This document shows positions 34,208 through 48,832 of a stretch of 64,000 bases of DNA, one piece after another (within the stretch, counting starts at the first letter, position 1; each line of letters begins with the position of its first letter). This DNA is from Pleurotus djamor (lineage: Eukaryota; Basidiomycota; Agaricomycetes; Agaricales; Pleurotaceae): NCBI GenBank assembly GCA_029747585.1, contig JAPEVF010000022.1:123887-187886 (forward strand), read 5' to 3'. The notes under the pieces are model-generated. The model was not told where the DNA came from. It worked only from the letters and a program-made list of their open reading frames with translations, and did not search any database. The translations under genes and the position numbers were made by a program.

Positions 34208-35642
34208 ATGTCTCTTCGTTTCCAAATCCCTGAAAGAAGCTCAGACGACGAAGTATGTTTTAAAAACATCTGCATAACATCCGAGGCGGACTGATATCTG
34301 TACAGTTGTTATTAACTGGCGGCTCCCCTCCGCGGCGTAAACCTACCAAACGTCGTGTATTGGACTCTGATGATGGGGAAGACGACGAAGGAGTCAGCGC
34401 ATCTTCGAGCCATTCTCGCTCCAAACGCGTCAGGCGGCCTAGTCAGCGTGTCCTTGACAGTATGGAGGCCGAAATTGATATTGAAAGTCACCATGTCGTC
34501 GACTCGAGATTTCTTGCCACTACAACTACCACCACTACCACCACTGCATCACCTGAGGAAGTCCCATCTTCCTCGCGTGCCACCACATCTCGCAAGGCTC
34601 GTCCTGCAAGACCTGTAAAGAGACCACGTGTCGTAAAGACTTCGGACGAGGAGGATGATTTTATTGACTCGAATAATGGGGACTTCGGTGAAGAACCACA
34701 GGCCTCAAACTCGGATGAGGACGACTTCTCTGACGAACCCGCTGAACGGAATGTTAAAGGGAAACCTACACTGCGCAAGGGTGGCAAGGGGTCGAAACCT
34801 CGACAGAAAGCCAAACCCAAGGCTAAAGCTCCCAGCGACACAGTTATGATGAAGGACGAGCGTCGCTCGAACCAACCTCGTACGAATGACCCTCCTCCTG
34901 GATCGAAACGATCGAGACCCAAAGAAAGCGGCCAGGACTCTACCGGGATTGTAGACGATACAAGCAACGTGCCTCCTACCCCAGCCGGAGTTGTTGAGAC
35001 TTCACAAGAACCCGTGAAGCCCCCTCCACCAAAGAAACTCAAACTACCTACTATCAAGAAGATCAAGTCGGCCCCCGGTCAGGGTAGCTCTGCATCATCC
35101 ACTCCTAACAAGCCTCCGAACCAAGCGAAACCCTCACCCAATGACCCCAGATCCGCCACGTCCAGCTCCGTCCGCCCCGCGATGTATGTTGGAATGGCAG
35201 ACTTTGATCTTCGCAACCCTTCTGTTTACTCGGAGCTGTTCAAGAACGTACGTTTAGCTTCTAACATGACTGTCAATTTTCTTTACTCATTCACGCACAG
35301 GCGACGGGTGGTACGCCTCGATCGGGGCTGAATAGGAAGGAGAAGGAAGAAGAGAGGCTGAAAGAACTGGATAAAATGCGACAAGAAGCAAAAGCCAAAC
35401 GCGAAGCAGAAGCTGTAAGTTTTGTACTCCCAAAACATCGAAATATTTCCATGTAACATCATTACCCACAGATGAATTGTTTTGACTTGCAAGAGCAGGT
35501 CGAGAAGATATATCGGTTCGAAGAGATACTTCACGCAAAACGCAGTTCTGCTCTATTCCCTAATTGTTTGGGCGCAAAATGGCGTGATGAGTGGGAGTTG
35601 AAGAGGAGACGAGAACAAGCTCCTGAGGGGACTCAGGTCTGA
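34208..35642 (+). CDS. Disordered, charged nuclear-type protein, function unknown
   Basis: Four exons: 34208-34252, 34306-35247, 35301-35414, 35472-35642; 423 aa. Mostly low-complexity: repeated basic patches (PPRRKPTKRRVLDSDDGEDDEG, KRVRRPSQRVLDSMEAE, ARPVKRPRVVK), acidic blocks (TSDEEDDFIDSN, SDEDDFSDEPAE) and Lys/Pro stretches (PPPPKKLKLPTIKKIKS). The C-terminal 100 residues look folded: a charged helix (NRKEKEEERLKELDKMRQEAKAKREAEA), then NCFDLQEQVEKIYRFEEILHAKRSSALFPNCLGAKWRDEWELKRRREQ. The composition suggests a chromatin or nuclear scaffold protein. I do not recognise the family; an INO80-type subunit was considered but not supported. Confidence 0.65.
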
Positions 35643-35805
35643 CAATCTTGTTTGGATTTGGGCAGGCAAATCTATGTCGCGCACGTCGGGACCAAGCATA
35701 CACGTCACGCTTTGGGGGACGGAGCAAGGGGCAAGTCTACTGTCCTACGGCCAGAAACTACGCCTAGGGCGGCTACCAATACATAGGCACGGGGGCGGAT
35801 GATAA

Positions 35806-37032
35806 TTAGAGGTCCACGATGAAGGAATGTGTTGCCTTGTCTAGTTGATCAATACATGTACGAAACCATTTCGCTGCTTGAGACCCCGCCTCCAAACGGG
35901 GGGCAGATGTGGGTTTGTGCTCACTGGGAGCCAGAGATACACGTTCTAGCTGCTCGGCTAATGTCGATGGTGTGGGAGAGAGGAAATGCTCGGTTATCTG
36001 GGTGTGAAGGGATTTCGTGGCTTCTTGGAAAGCTTGATGGGCTTCTTGTACTTTCAAAATATTTTGGGGGACATAAAGGGAAGCAACGAAGTCGTCTGCA
36101 GCGGACTGTAGAGTTGTCGATACAGTGCAGAGTCTGTCGTATATTGTAGGAGGGCGACTAGTTGATAGTTGAGGCGTCAAGAGATCTTGGAGAACGCGTT
36201 TGTGGAGGAGTGACACCATACGGAGTACAGTGTATGCCTGTGAGGAATGACAGTGAGAGGTCCGGGCCTTCGCAAAGAGCTGAGCGAGCTTACCTTTCTA
36301 GAACGGTTCAATTCGGTCGCATCCATTTTTCTTGACGGTCCGAGACCGAGTTCGTCCCAGCCATCATCGATGATGTCGTCGGAGTCACCCTCGGCGTCCA
36401 TGATCATCTCATGCAGCTCTGTGACACCATCTGCAAAGGTATCTCTATCTTGTGCCCACTTATTTCTGGCAGCGGCGACATTATCTGGAGAGGTCGCCTT
36501 CGCCTTGTCGATGAGATCATGAACAGTCCCAGTCTTCTGCAAGTAAACTTCACTTGCGTTTGAAGTAGAATCAACGGTCAAAAAAGTTTGCGCCAGAGAC
36601 GAGATAGCTTCGAAAACATCGACAATGTTTCCTTGTGCTTCGCGACGCACAAGGGCACCATGAACAGATGGATCGATCAAGAGGACACAATGCGATAAAG
36701 CAGCGACGCGGTCTGATATTTCTTTGATGGGCGTAGAAGCTGCGGTCCAGGTTGGAGAAGAAGGCTTCAAGGCTACGGCAAGCTTTGTGACAGACGAGTA
36801 GATGAGGGAGAGCAAGGATCTGAGGTCATTGAGGACAACGGGGAGAGGTGGTTGATGGGCGTCTGTGGTCGTTACCGTGGTCGTAGTGGTTGTGGCAGAA
36901 GCCAAGTTTGATGAGAGAAAGGAGCAATTGGACTTTAGAGCAGCAAGGGATTCTAGGACTAAATAGCAGTCAGTTTAGGTAACGGAACACAAATTGAAGA
37001 GGCTCGCCTTTCTGCTTGTCCGACGCCATCAT
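35806..37032 (-). CDS. GCIP/CCNDBP1-like (cyclin-D1-binding domain) protein
   Basis: Three exons: 37032-37008, 36958-36294, 36237-35806; 373 aa. Largely helical: LNDLRSLLSLIYSSVTKLAVAL, VAALSHCVLLI, NVAAARNKWAQDRDTFADGVTELHEMI, an acidic loop DAEGDSDDIIDDGWDELGL, then VLQDLLTPQLSTSRPPTIYDRL and AQLER-type helices ending AAKWFRTCIDQLDKATHSFIVDL. Pattern and length fit the GCIP family, whose fungal members are uncharacterised; this is a family impression, not a search result. The first exon (MMASDKQK) joins the rest through an intron beginning GCGAGC rather than GT. If that intron is not used, the protein would start in exon 2. It is divergent from YME1 with only 65 bp between starts. Confidence 0.68.
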
Positions 37033-37097
37033 GAATCAATAAACCCTAACCCCAGGTTCGACCCACTCTTTCTCGGCAATTCCCTCTTCCTTCTTGC
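37033..37097. promoter_or_regulatory. 65-bp divergent promoter, GCIP-like / YME1
   Basis: The two start codons face away from each other with 65 bp between them, among the tightest spacings in the window. The sequence contains ccctaacccc and is pyrimidine-rich toward YME1. No TATA box is visible. Confidence 0.5.
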
Positions 37098-40367
<3,270 letters not shown>

Positions 40368-42473
40368 CCCTCATAGAAATTAATGGTAAAGATTGCGATT
40401 GTGTTCTTCGGCTTCCACTGGAAGGTTATGGCCTATAATATATAAATAATCCCCAACGGGTTTTATTCGCGTCCCTACTCAGGGCTTTGTGTATATAAAC
40501 GAGAGGAATCCTCGATCGGATTGGTTCCGCGCTGTGAGTTGCACCCTTTCTTATCCAGGAAGCAGTATCTTGGATTGGTTTGCGAGCAATCTGATCTTCC
40601 GGCTCTGAGGAACCTTCATCTTGATAGAAAGGGTCCAGAATGAGGGGTTTGAAATGATGAACCCTTCTTGACCGACCTGGATGTGTGGGAGAGTCCTAGG
40701 AGACTGGCGAACCCACATTTCAGCGTATAGGTGCCAGTGAAAGCAAGGTTCAACCATGAAGCGAGGTGGTGCTTGAGCACAACAGGGACGATGCCACGAG
40801 GGAATGGGCGCAGTCGATGCAAGCACAGATCGCTGGCGCCTTGGACTTCCATGATGATGATGTCGAAGAAGCTCTCTAAAGAAGCACTTTCTATATTTGG
40901 CAATTATTCCGGACGCGAGCCAGTTTGTTTACTAACACGTTCAGCGAAACAACGCTCCGTTCACTTTATGCCTATGCCGCTCCGCGTACGCTATTGACCC
41001 AGTCTGCTCAATGCACCTACAATACCCCGCCTCAAGGTGGGTCTTTATCTTCTCTGATTAAACACCCAATTTTCGCAGCCCCCCTCTCTCGGACGGCATT
41101 GTTTCATGACTCAGGCAGGGTGCCTACCGCAGACGTAGCGTCTCAAGCGACCAATTTAAAAATAAGTCTTGCCTGCAGGGACATTGCAGAGGTATCCAAC
41201 TTAAAAAATTCGCGTTGGCAAGGTAGACCTGTCATAGGCTTGGAATGTAACGGGATTGTTACCACCAACATGGCCGATTCCGTTAGTGCTCATCGGCCCC
41301 ATTTATCTATGGCCCGTTCTCGCCCCTTCTAGCAAAGGACCAGCACACTGAACCACGTCTACCGAGCTCGGCTCAAGGGGACGATGCTTCAAGCCCATAC
41401 TTCTCTCCCTTTCCTTTTCCGACCGCGTTGTGAGTCAATTTTCTAGGTGAACCGATGTGGCGAAGTTCACTGCGTTGGGTAGCATATGGGGGACCTTGGC
41501 GGGGTTTATTTACGTACGTATAAAGTGGGATGCTTTCGTTCAAGTCCATTTCCTATCTGATTTTTCCATCTGAAGTACACACCACTTCCAGCGGCGCTCT
41601 GGCACGAGTGCATCTCGATTATCCAGTTCCCTGGTGCATCAATACGGACCTTCCCACTATCACACTCTGACCATGCCATAATCGTCGCATTTGTGTCTTG
41701 AGGCATTGAACACATCCATTTAATACTCGATATACACACAAAGTCAGCTACAACCAGACGAAGCAACGGACTTCCAGTCGGACCGTGAACCTTGCCCATT
41801 TCCTACATTTACTGGCCGTTCTTGGACCTGCCTCCTGTGTTGCACGTTTCTCTGTTCCCCCCTCCATTGTCGTACTCGCAAGGTAGGACAGTCGACTCAG
41901 CAAGTTACATCCTCGTCACCGACACTGAATCTACGATATAGGACACGGTGTCGACATCCAGATCGAAGCCAAAGCCTCGATTCGCGATCAAAATCCATCT
42001 TCTCCTACCTCCGCCGACCACAGTGGTGAGATCTCTGCTCCCAAGTCCGCGAGGCCCCTTTCAAATAAAGATGCCACTTGGTTTAGATGTGTCACAGACA
42101 ACTTGCATTCACTTTGTATACCCGTTGTGGACACCGCGTACTCACTCAAAACACAGACGTGGATTGCCAGAGCTCCGTCTGCTACAATAGCCAGGCACAT
42201 CCAGCAGAGCACAGAATGGCTGGGACTTGCCAATGTCAACGTTGGTTTGCGTAAGCATCGGGCCTTTAACGCCCTGGTGTCTTCTGACGAGGGCCTCACT
42301 GATATAGACAACCGGAGCGTTTGCTTTCACATGAGGTAGGTTTGGTGTATCTTCGAGTTGCTTGCTTACCTAGCGCCGTCTAATGCAGGATAACAAGTGC
42401 CCTCAATGTTTGCAGTGAGTCGTCCCACTAGTAGTCCGCACGTCTATAATGTATGCTTACACTGCGCAGAAAA
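40368..42473. other. 2.1 kb region with no confident gene
   Basis: This is the largest gap in the window. Several open stretches exist but none has a start, recognisable domain and consistent splicing: plus strand 40925-41332 (no ATG near its start), minus strand 40616-40903, minus strand 41506-41799, and plus strand about 41935-42339. A TATA-like tatataaac lies near 40493. The last open stretch is listed separately as a candidate exon. Confidence 0.5.
41932..42339 (+). other. Candidate orphan exon, unknown protein
   Basis: An open frame of about 136 codons in a gene-poor gap. It runs from an acceptor-like ...atatag just before GHGVDIQIEAKASIRDQ through ATWFRCVTDNLHSLCIPVVDTAYSLKTQTWIARAPSATIARHIQQ to CFHMR. 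It is followed by a donor-like gtaggt at 42336, with an acceptor-like tgcag at about 42387-42391. Composition is protein-like and not a shadow of another gene. No family was recognised, no clear start codon was found upstream, and it could be a remnant. Confidence 0.25.
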
Positions 42474-45400
42474 TCATAGATCAAAGTCAACTAGCATGTT
42501 ATCGTCAATACCCCCGTCGCCATATCCGTCGTCGTCATCGCCCATGATTTCTGCATTCCGTTGTGCCTGCTCCAAATCTTGGGCTTTCTGTTTGTCTTGG
42601 GCCTTCTGAATGTCTTCGATCGTCCACAATGATATACCAGTTTGATTTTCATTGGGATTTTGAGAGATGGTACGCATGAAGAGTTTTGAAAGGGTGATGG
42701 CCATGTCTGTTGAGAGATTGGATGCGGCCTCCGTGATATACTGATTGATCCAACGGGGTAACTTAGCCCGTTTGTCCGATCTAGCGAAGCGCTGCGATAT
42801 GTTGTCAGAAGAGACCAAATAGTAAAAAAAATTAGCGGCGCACCTTATCGGCAAACACCATTAGCCCCCAATCTGTCTTACCACGCAGGACACGCCCCAC
42901 ACACTGAGCTGCGTTACGCATGGCATCGAAACCTAGAAATTCTGATTCGCGGATGCGATAGGCATCTCGTAAATACTCCAAGCGGGCTTTTAGAATCCGA
43001 CTTTCGGTATATTGATATGGGACACTATTCCAGTGTTAATTGGATACATGGGGATTGAGAACGTCTTACCCAAACATGATAACAGCACGCCCATAGTTGT
43101 GGTCAAAATCGATACCTTCTGAGACCTTTCCTCGTGCGACTGACAGAAGGACAGCCCCACGGCCATTGTCACAAGCCTATAGGATCGTCAGTTTCGTACA
43201 GTGAGTATTAGGAAGCCGTAAGGGTGACGCACACGGCGATAATTTTCTAGAGCTATGCTCGTTTCATTTGCGTCAGGTGTTTCGACGAATATGAGTTTAT
43301 TCTTCCACACTTCGTTCAGGATCCCCTTGTTAAAGTTGACAGTGTGACCCAGCGATAGGAGGCAGGAATCTTATTGCGTACCATGTCGTTCCACGCGGCC
43401 ACAATTGACTCCATATACAAGTAGCTTGGAAAGAAGGCCACAATGCCGTCCGGGACGATTTTACTGTATTCGACAAGGATGCTCCCGAAATTACGAACCA
43501 CCGCTGGATCGTTCCTGACTTCGAAACGCGAGCTTATGGCGACCTGGTCACTCCCCCGTGTGATGACCTAGAAACCATTATTTAATGGCGGCACCGTAAG
43601 GGCGATTGGTGACTCACCAGAGGCAAGAAAGCATTACGCGTCAGGGTCATAGGATATGTTTCTTGCACAACAGGCGTAAATTGCAACATCTTGGGGTACA
43701 TATCCAACGGGGATATTGTTCCAGAAGTGATTACGACGCTGCTGAACCGTTCAAAGACTGGTTTGATAGCCAATGAGGGGTCGAGACATCTAGGCAAGAC
43801 ATAAGCCGAACGGCCTCCCACACTGTAGCATCGAACCCACGTAAAATGGAAGACAGGATTGGGGACTGTCGCATTATCGGTCTCAAAGGGCTCTAGAATG
43901 AGCAAGAAGCCTGGGGAAGATGTATAGAAGCAGTAGGCCAACAAAAGAAGTAGACGGTACCTTTCTCATACGTCGATACTAGCGTGGCGAAACTGGCGAC
44001 TTTCTGAAGGGCCGAATACTCATCGACACGGCTGAGCTCAAGAGTGCGGACGAGGGACTGTAGTCGTTCGGCGCAGAAACTTTGGTAAATCTAGACGAGA
44101 GGGAAGCATGGATGAACAAGAAACATACCGCAAAGGGCGCCGCTCTATATAGGTGATATCTTTGAGGTGCTGGAGGAACGACAAGGGCGTCTCAGCGACA
44201 ACGTGTAGGACACGCATTCGAGTCTAGTTGGATCACACCATGGTTCCTGTTGGAGGACGTAATTGACTTCAGGACCAAAACACCACTCACTTTTAAATAT
44301 TCGACAAACCGCTTTAAAAACGCCACAAAATGCTCGGCTTTTCGGATGTTGCCAGGTATCGCCTCTTTGAGGAGGTCATCTGGGAGTACTGATACCGCAC
44401 ATGGCGTCCAGGTCTTGATCATGAAGGTATTTAGACCTACCTGGGTTAGGGACGGACTGATCTGCGTCGACATCAGTCTCGCCTTCCTGTAAGCCTTCAA
44501 CCAATCTGGCATATTCGTCTTGAAGTTTTGCTGCGTCTGTAGTTTTAAACCTTGATAAGGGTAAGAGAAAGAATACATCAGATAAGTCCGCGTGACCCAC
44601 TCTTCAATTTTCTCTCCGAGCTTTACGACACTACGTCCCGCAGAGTCAAGCATCGGCCGGGTGATATCGATGCTAAGACTCTCAATACAAACGTTATCTT
44701 CGTAATGGTAGTCAGCGCGCGGTCCGTGACGAATGCGGTTCATCCAATTTACCGATATTATGGGCTTCGTCAAAAACGACAATGGCATCTTTGGACAACT
44801 CCTTGGAGACTTGCTCGGCCACCTTGGGATCAAGAAGGTAATGAAAAGAGTAGATAATGACATCGGCAAAGGGCATCTAGAAAAGGACTTAGAAAAAACT
44901 TCGCCGAGGCGAGAAGCTTGAGATACCATCCGGCGAACAGTGAAGTAAGGGCAAATGCCATGATCTTTACCGTACTCAAGAATATCTGCCAAAGTCCATA
45001 TTCCCCGAGGGATCAGATTACCTGGATCCAGTTGTCCGAGATTCTGGGGGAAGTGATTAGCCAGAAACCTTCGTGGGTGGCGAACGTGTCTACATACTTC
45101 ATGCCAATCACATAATTCAACGGAACCAGGATTGGCGCGACCTTTCTCACATGTCGCCGAGTTCGTGAGATCCCTACAGCGAGCATCAACGATGTTCCCT
45201 TTTTTCTCTTTCGAGACCTAGGACTGGTTAGCCTAGATGTGGCACAACTCCCGGATTTGAACGTACATCGGGATGAATGCATAGATTTTTGCGACTGGTC
45301 AAGCCTAGCCCCAGGAAGTCACGTTCCTTCGCTTTGCTTTCTTCGTCCTCGGCACAGTTGACGCGGTACTCAATCAGTCGCTTGAGCTCCGCCAAAGCCT

Positions 45401-45857
45401 TTTCGATTTCGGGTACGGTACGCGAACAATATATGAGTTTTCGCTTCGTAGGATAGAACTGGAGGCGACCATCAGAGGACTGTAGAATGGGAGAGGATCA
45501 AAGGACCACCTGTTGGTAAGAGACAATCAAGGACAGCAGGGATACTGTCTTGCCTGTACCCGAAGGCATTTCAAGTACACAGTGACCCTGTCGCGAGCAT
45601 TGAGTCCAGATACAGGAGACGCAGCAAAGGTCCTGTATACCGTAGCATCCAATGTACGTTTCAAGTCGCACATGTACATATACTGTTCTAGACGGAAAAC
45701 TGAGACAAGGACAGCATGGAGTCGATGCCAATCACACTTACCAGGGTATATTCGGTCATACGGGAAAATAATCTTCGAAGCAAGGTTTCATCAAGGATAT
45801 GGTGGTTATTTCATGAAGGGTTTCACGTACCGGAAGGTCGTCGATATGGAATTTCAT
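42474..45857 (-). CDS. RAD3: XPD/RAD3 5'-3' DNA helicase of TFIIH
   Basis: Iron-sulfur helicase subunit of TFIIH, opening DNA in nucleotide excision repair and RNA polymerase II initiation. Twenty exons: 45857-45831, 45771-45741, 45687-45641, 45587-45510, 45458-45267, 45217-45098, 45043-44927, 44876-44753, 44697-44601, 44550-44441, 44388-44291, 44223-44129, 44079-43961, 43910-43841, 43789-43618, 43567-43382, 43325-43233, 43176-43070, 43024-42844, 42791-42474; 793 aa. Seen: [20 protein letters not shown], Walker [10 protein letters not shown] (41-49), motif Ia LIYCSRT, Fe-S cysteines near 121, 139, 161 and 196, motif II DEAH (240-243), [61 protein letters not shown], and motif [16 protein letters not shown]. 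The C-terminus is acidic. The cysteine spacing matches the human protein within one residue. Confidence 0.95.
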
Positions 45858-46157
45858 GATGGCGGACAGAGGCAAAGAATGACGCGCTCCTCCTGCGCGT
45901 CAACGCGTATGTAAATAGAACCCGCGTGACGCATTTTTAACTCCGTAAACTCTCACAACTGACTCAGCGAACTGGGCTGTATCTCTCCCTCTACGTTCCT
46001 TGCATATTCGAAGTAACAAAGCAAGTATTAACACAACAAAATCGACATTTTCAACTAGGGTCCGTGGTACGAAGAGGGTTAACCAAGACACAATTAAAGC
46101 GAAGTCCGTGTAAGATCGTCAAATCATAAATAAAATGTCCCTGTCGTCCAGCATAAT
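45858..46157. other. Intergenic, RAD3 promoter side
   Basis: 300 bp between the RAD3 start and the stop of the GH5 gene, both minus strand. It should carry the RAD3 promoter and the GH5 3' UTR. No element was recognised. Confidence 0.4.
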
Positions 46158-48449
46158 CTAACCACCAAAGCTTTGTGCGGCTTGACCGAGGATGTCAAGA
46201 GCACTCGTATCGCTGACACTAAACCAATCAAGGTCAGGGGATTATCGAGTCGAAGAGAAAAGGAACACGACTAACCCTTGAACAGCGTAACCATCATTGG
46301 GCGACTGACCAGTCTCATCCGGATTGGCCGATTGACCCGTCTCAGTATTGGCAGGGGAAATGGTTGTTCCTGTTTGAGCAGAGAAGTTGCCTTGACCCCA
46401 CTGGTACTGGATGATGCCCTGTAGTCCACCGGCGATACCAGCTGTGCGAAATTGTACCTTGAGCTGGAAGCAACAAGGCACCAAGAAGACGACGGCTTAC
46501 CATTGATCCATCGCGTGTAAGCATCATCGCGCTGCTCGTTGGTGACACCAAATGGCTGTTGGTTCGCTGTTTGTTCGGTTCCTAGAGATAAGGTGAGTTA
46601 CGAGATTATGAGATGCCTTGGCCGGCCTTACCAGAATCGGGACCGAATGGTGCAACAGATGTATTGAAAGGCGTGAAGAAAGGTGAATTCTCCTGGGTCA
46701 CTAGACCAAACCCGGTGAGAGCGGTGGGTTTGTTGAAGCTAAGAAAACGATTAGAATTATCAAACATCATTGATGGAAGTTGCTGTACCGCGCGGCCGTG
46801 TCAGCATGTTGCTGAATCCAGTCCAAACCTTGTTCGACGGTATTTTCGAAAGGCGTGAGATTTGGGTCATCTTCGCCATAGGAATTCTGGTCCGGGAACA
46901 GCTGGAAGGAGCCAAACCCGATCTGGGGAATGTTGATGATGTCCTCGCTGTCCACACCCTGGGAACCATCGAAAGCCGTTCCTAGACTGTCATCTTGACG
47001 GCGGGTGGCTGTGGGAAACCTGTTCAGTAAATGAAATATCTGCCACTCAATGGAGGGGACTTACGAGTAGCAACCCAGTTTCCTCGGATGCGCACAGAAC
47101 TTGCAGATGGTCCAGCTTCACGTTTAGCCTGTCTGCTACGTTTCCTGGCTATCCTACGCTTCTTCAAGATTGATGCCTTAGTGAGAGGGGGCGGAATGCT
47201 GCGACGACGTTGACCGGGAGCTGGAGAAGTTTGAGGTGGAGGTGGGGTAGTTCGGGGGAATAATTTGGGGCAACCAACGCAGAAGAAACCTTGAGTTCTG
47301 TCGACAGGCTATTGAGAAAGTGTCCAACGGTAGAGAACTCAACATACCCAGCAGAGACTAGATGGTTGGGGTCTACTGATGCAACGTGTTGACCAACATC
47401 AGAATGCCACCTTGTGATTGTCTGTGCCGTACAACTAGGAGAAGCAGCTAGGGAGGAGTGACATCTACACGAAGGGAATCAATCACCGAAAAAGATCGGG
47501 CATGGAGTGGACTAACCTAGGATCATTGCCAAGTTCCCTGTTTAAGAGTCAATGAAGAGATGGGAACAAGATGATACGAGTGAGACTTACCATGCGAATA
47601 CGTTTGTTCGGTTGGCGTAGCGGGACACAATCTGTGTGGTATAGTTCTTGAAGATGTCCAAGATCTTTCCCGTGAAAAATTCGTCATGGCTGCCGGTGAG
47701 GCCAAATTGTCGTACATAAACATCCATGCCGCCTGAAAACTGATCAGATGGAACATCGTGGGGATGGAAGGGAAGCACACACCATAATCGTTAGATAGGA
47801 AGTTCCTTGGTAATGAATTGTTGGTACCCGGCGTGACATCTCGTCGGTCGAGGGTGATGTTCCCCAAGGCCGTGAGATTGTCCAATAGAGGACGAGGATT
47901 CCAGTTGTTCGTCAGGGACAGAAGAATGTAAACACCATGTTGTTCGGCGATATCGATCACCTTGTCCAGTTTTTGCAGGCCGTTTGGGCCGTCATTGATG
48001 GTGGTGGTACCATTCTGTATCAACTGGAACCATGTGCCATTCTCGGGAATCGTTTCAACGTCTGATACGAGGGTGAGGGCCGTGTCCTGAATCCCGAGTC
48101 GTCACCGCACGTACCATTGAAGGCCCAAGTTCTGATAACTTTGATCCCCCGCGCGGAGATGTTGGAAATGGTGTCAATGATATCTTGTTCGGAGTTGAGA
48201 GTTGGGAGCCAGTAAGCGGTCGTGCCAATGAAGGGGAAATCACTGGGGTAAGGTATACAAGCGTCAAAGGTCATCGGGGGAACCAAGGGACGGGGGGACT
48301 CACGATCCATTGACTACGAAGCGGCCGTTCTCGGTAGAGACGAACGGACTGCCAGTCGCCCGTTTCCCGACATTAGCACGCGTCGTCGCCGTCGCAGCCA
48401 TGGCCGCAGAGGCCATTAGAAGTTGCACTAAGTACTGGGGGAGCTTCAT
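46158..48449 (-). CDS. Secreted GH5 mannanase-like protein lacking catalytic glutamates
   Basis: Twelve exons: 48449-48304, 48242-48115, 48061-47783, 47732-47591, 47537-47517 (21 nt), 47464-47348, 47297-47065, 47008-46789, 46738-46632, 46581-46501, 46441-46276, 46218-46158; 566 aa. Signal peptide MKLPQYLVQLLMASAAMAA, then a GH5 fold of the endo-beta-1,4-mannanase type: SPFVSTENGRFVVNGSDFPFIGTTAYWL, IKVIRTWAFN, KLDKVIDIAEQHGVYILLSLTNNW, YGGMDVYVRQFGL, IVSRYANRTNVFAWELG, ASVDPNHLVSAG, AFDGSQGVDSEDIINIPQIGFGSFQLFPDQ and GGLQGIIQYQWGQ. The motif that normally reads NEP (acid/base Glu) reads NDP (Asp codon 47524-47522). The segment that normally holds the nucleophile (EEFG or EEYG) reads TGFG (46716-46705). 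A basic, Pro-rich insert (QRRRSIPPPLTKASILKKRR) interrupts the fold. It is probably a carbohydrate-binding pseudoenzyme or a divergent subfamily. Confidence 0.85.
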
Positions 48450-48832
48450 GGCCAGTACAAAGGTCGGCGCGGTCTTCGTGGGGGAAAGAAGGTAAACGAC
48501 AAAGGGCAATGATGCCCTTTGGACCTGCACTATAAGTTTTCGGCAGCATTACCTGCGTCTCAGGTTCGGGCCACGTGAAACGGACTGTTTCAAGGCTTGG
48601 GCGCCCGCACAGGCCATTCAGTTGGGAAGCAAGGCGTGTCCAAGCTGTGGGCAATGTGCAATTGGAGATGTGTCAATCGGCTTCTAGGCCCAAAAGAATG
48701 CAAGAAATCAGAACATGAGAGAAACTTACAGAAATTGCCCTGATACCTCCATTTGGCAACAGGCGGGCGCTTTCTCGGCTTGGCGCGCCCATTCCGCATT
48801 AAACCACAACGCCGCGGCGGCCAACGCCTTGC
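48450..48832. promoter_or_regulatory. Divergent intergenic region, GH5 / TPR gene
   Basis: 383 bp between head-to-head starts. A tgcactataagt motif (about 48526-48537) lies on the GH5 side. Nothing decisive was seen. Confidence 0.35.

Noticed and set aside
35301..35642. C-terminal helices of the charged nuclear protein as an INO80-complex (PAPA-1-like) subunit
   Set aside because: The general character fits, but no specific PAPA-1 motif could be matched.
40925..41332. Plus-strand open frame of 135 codons in the gap after YME1
   Set aside because: It has no ATG near its start, no recognisable domain and no consistent splice sites, so it was not called as a gene.
41506..41799. Minus-strand open stretch with PGNWIIEMHS, considered as a multicopper-oxidase (laccase) remnant
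   Set aside because: The copper-binding His-Cys-His pattern is absent and no other laccase block is present on either side.
45459..45509. Alternative RAD3 acceptor 21 nt upstream adding SSDGRLQ
   Set aside because: The downstream acceptor gives the family-typical [11 protein letters not shown]; the extra residues do not match RAD3, though a minor isoform cannot be excluded.
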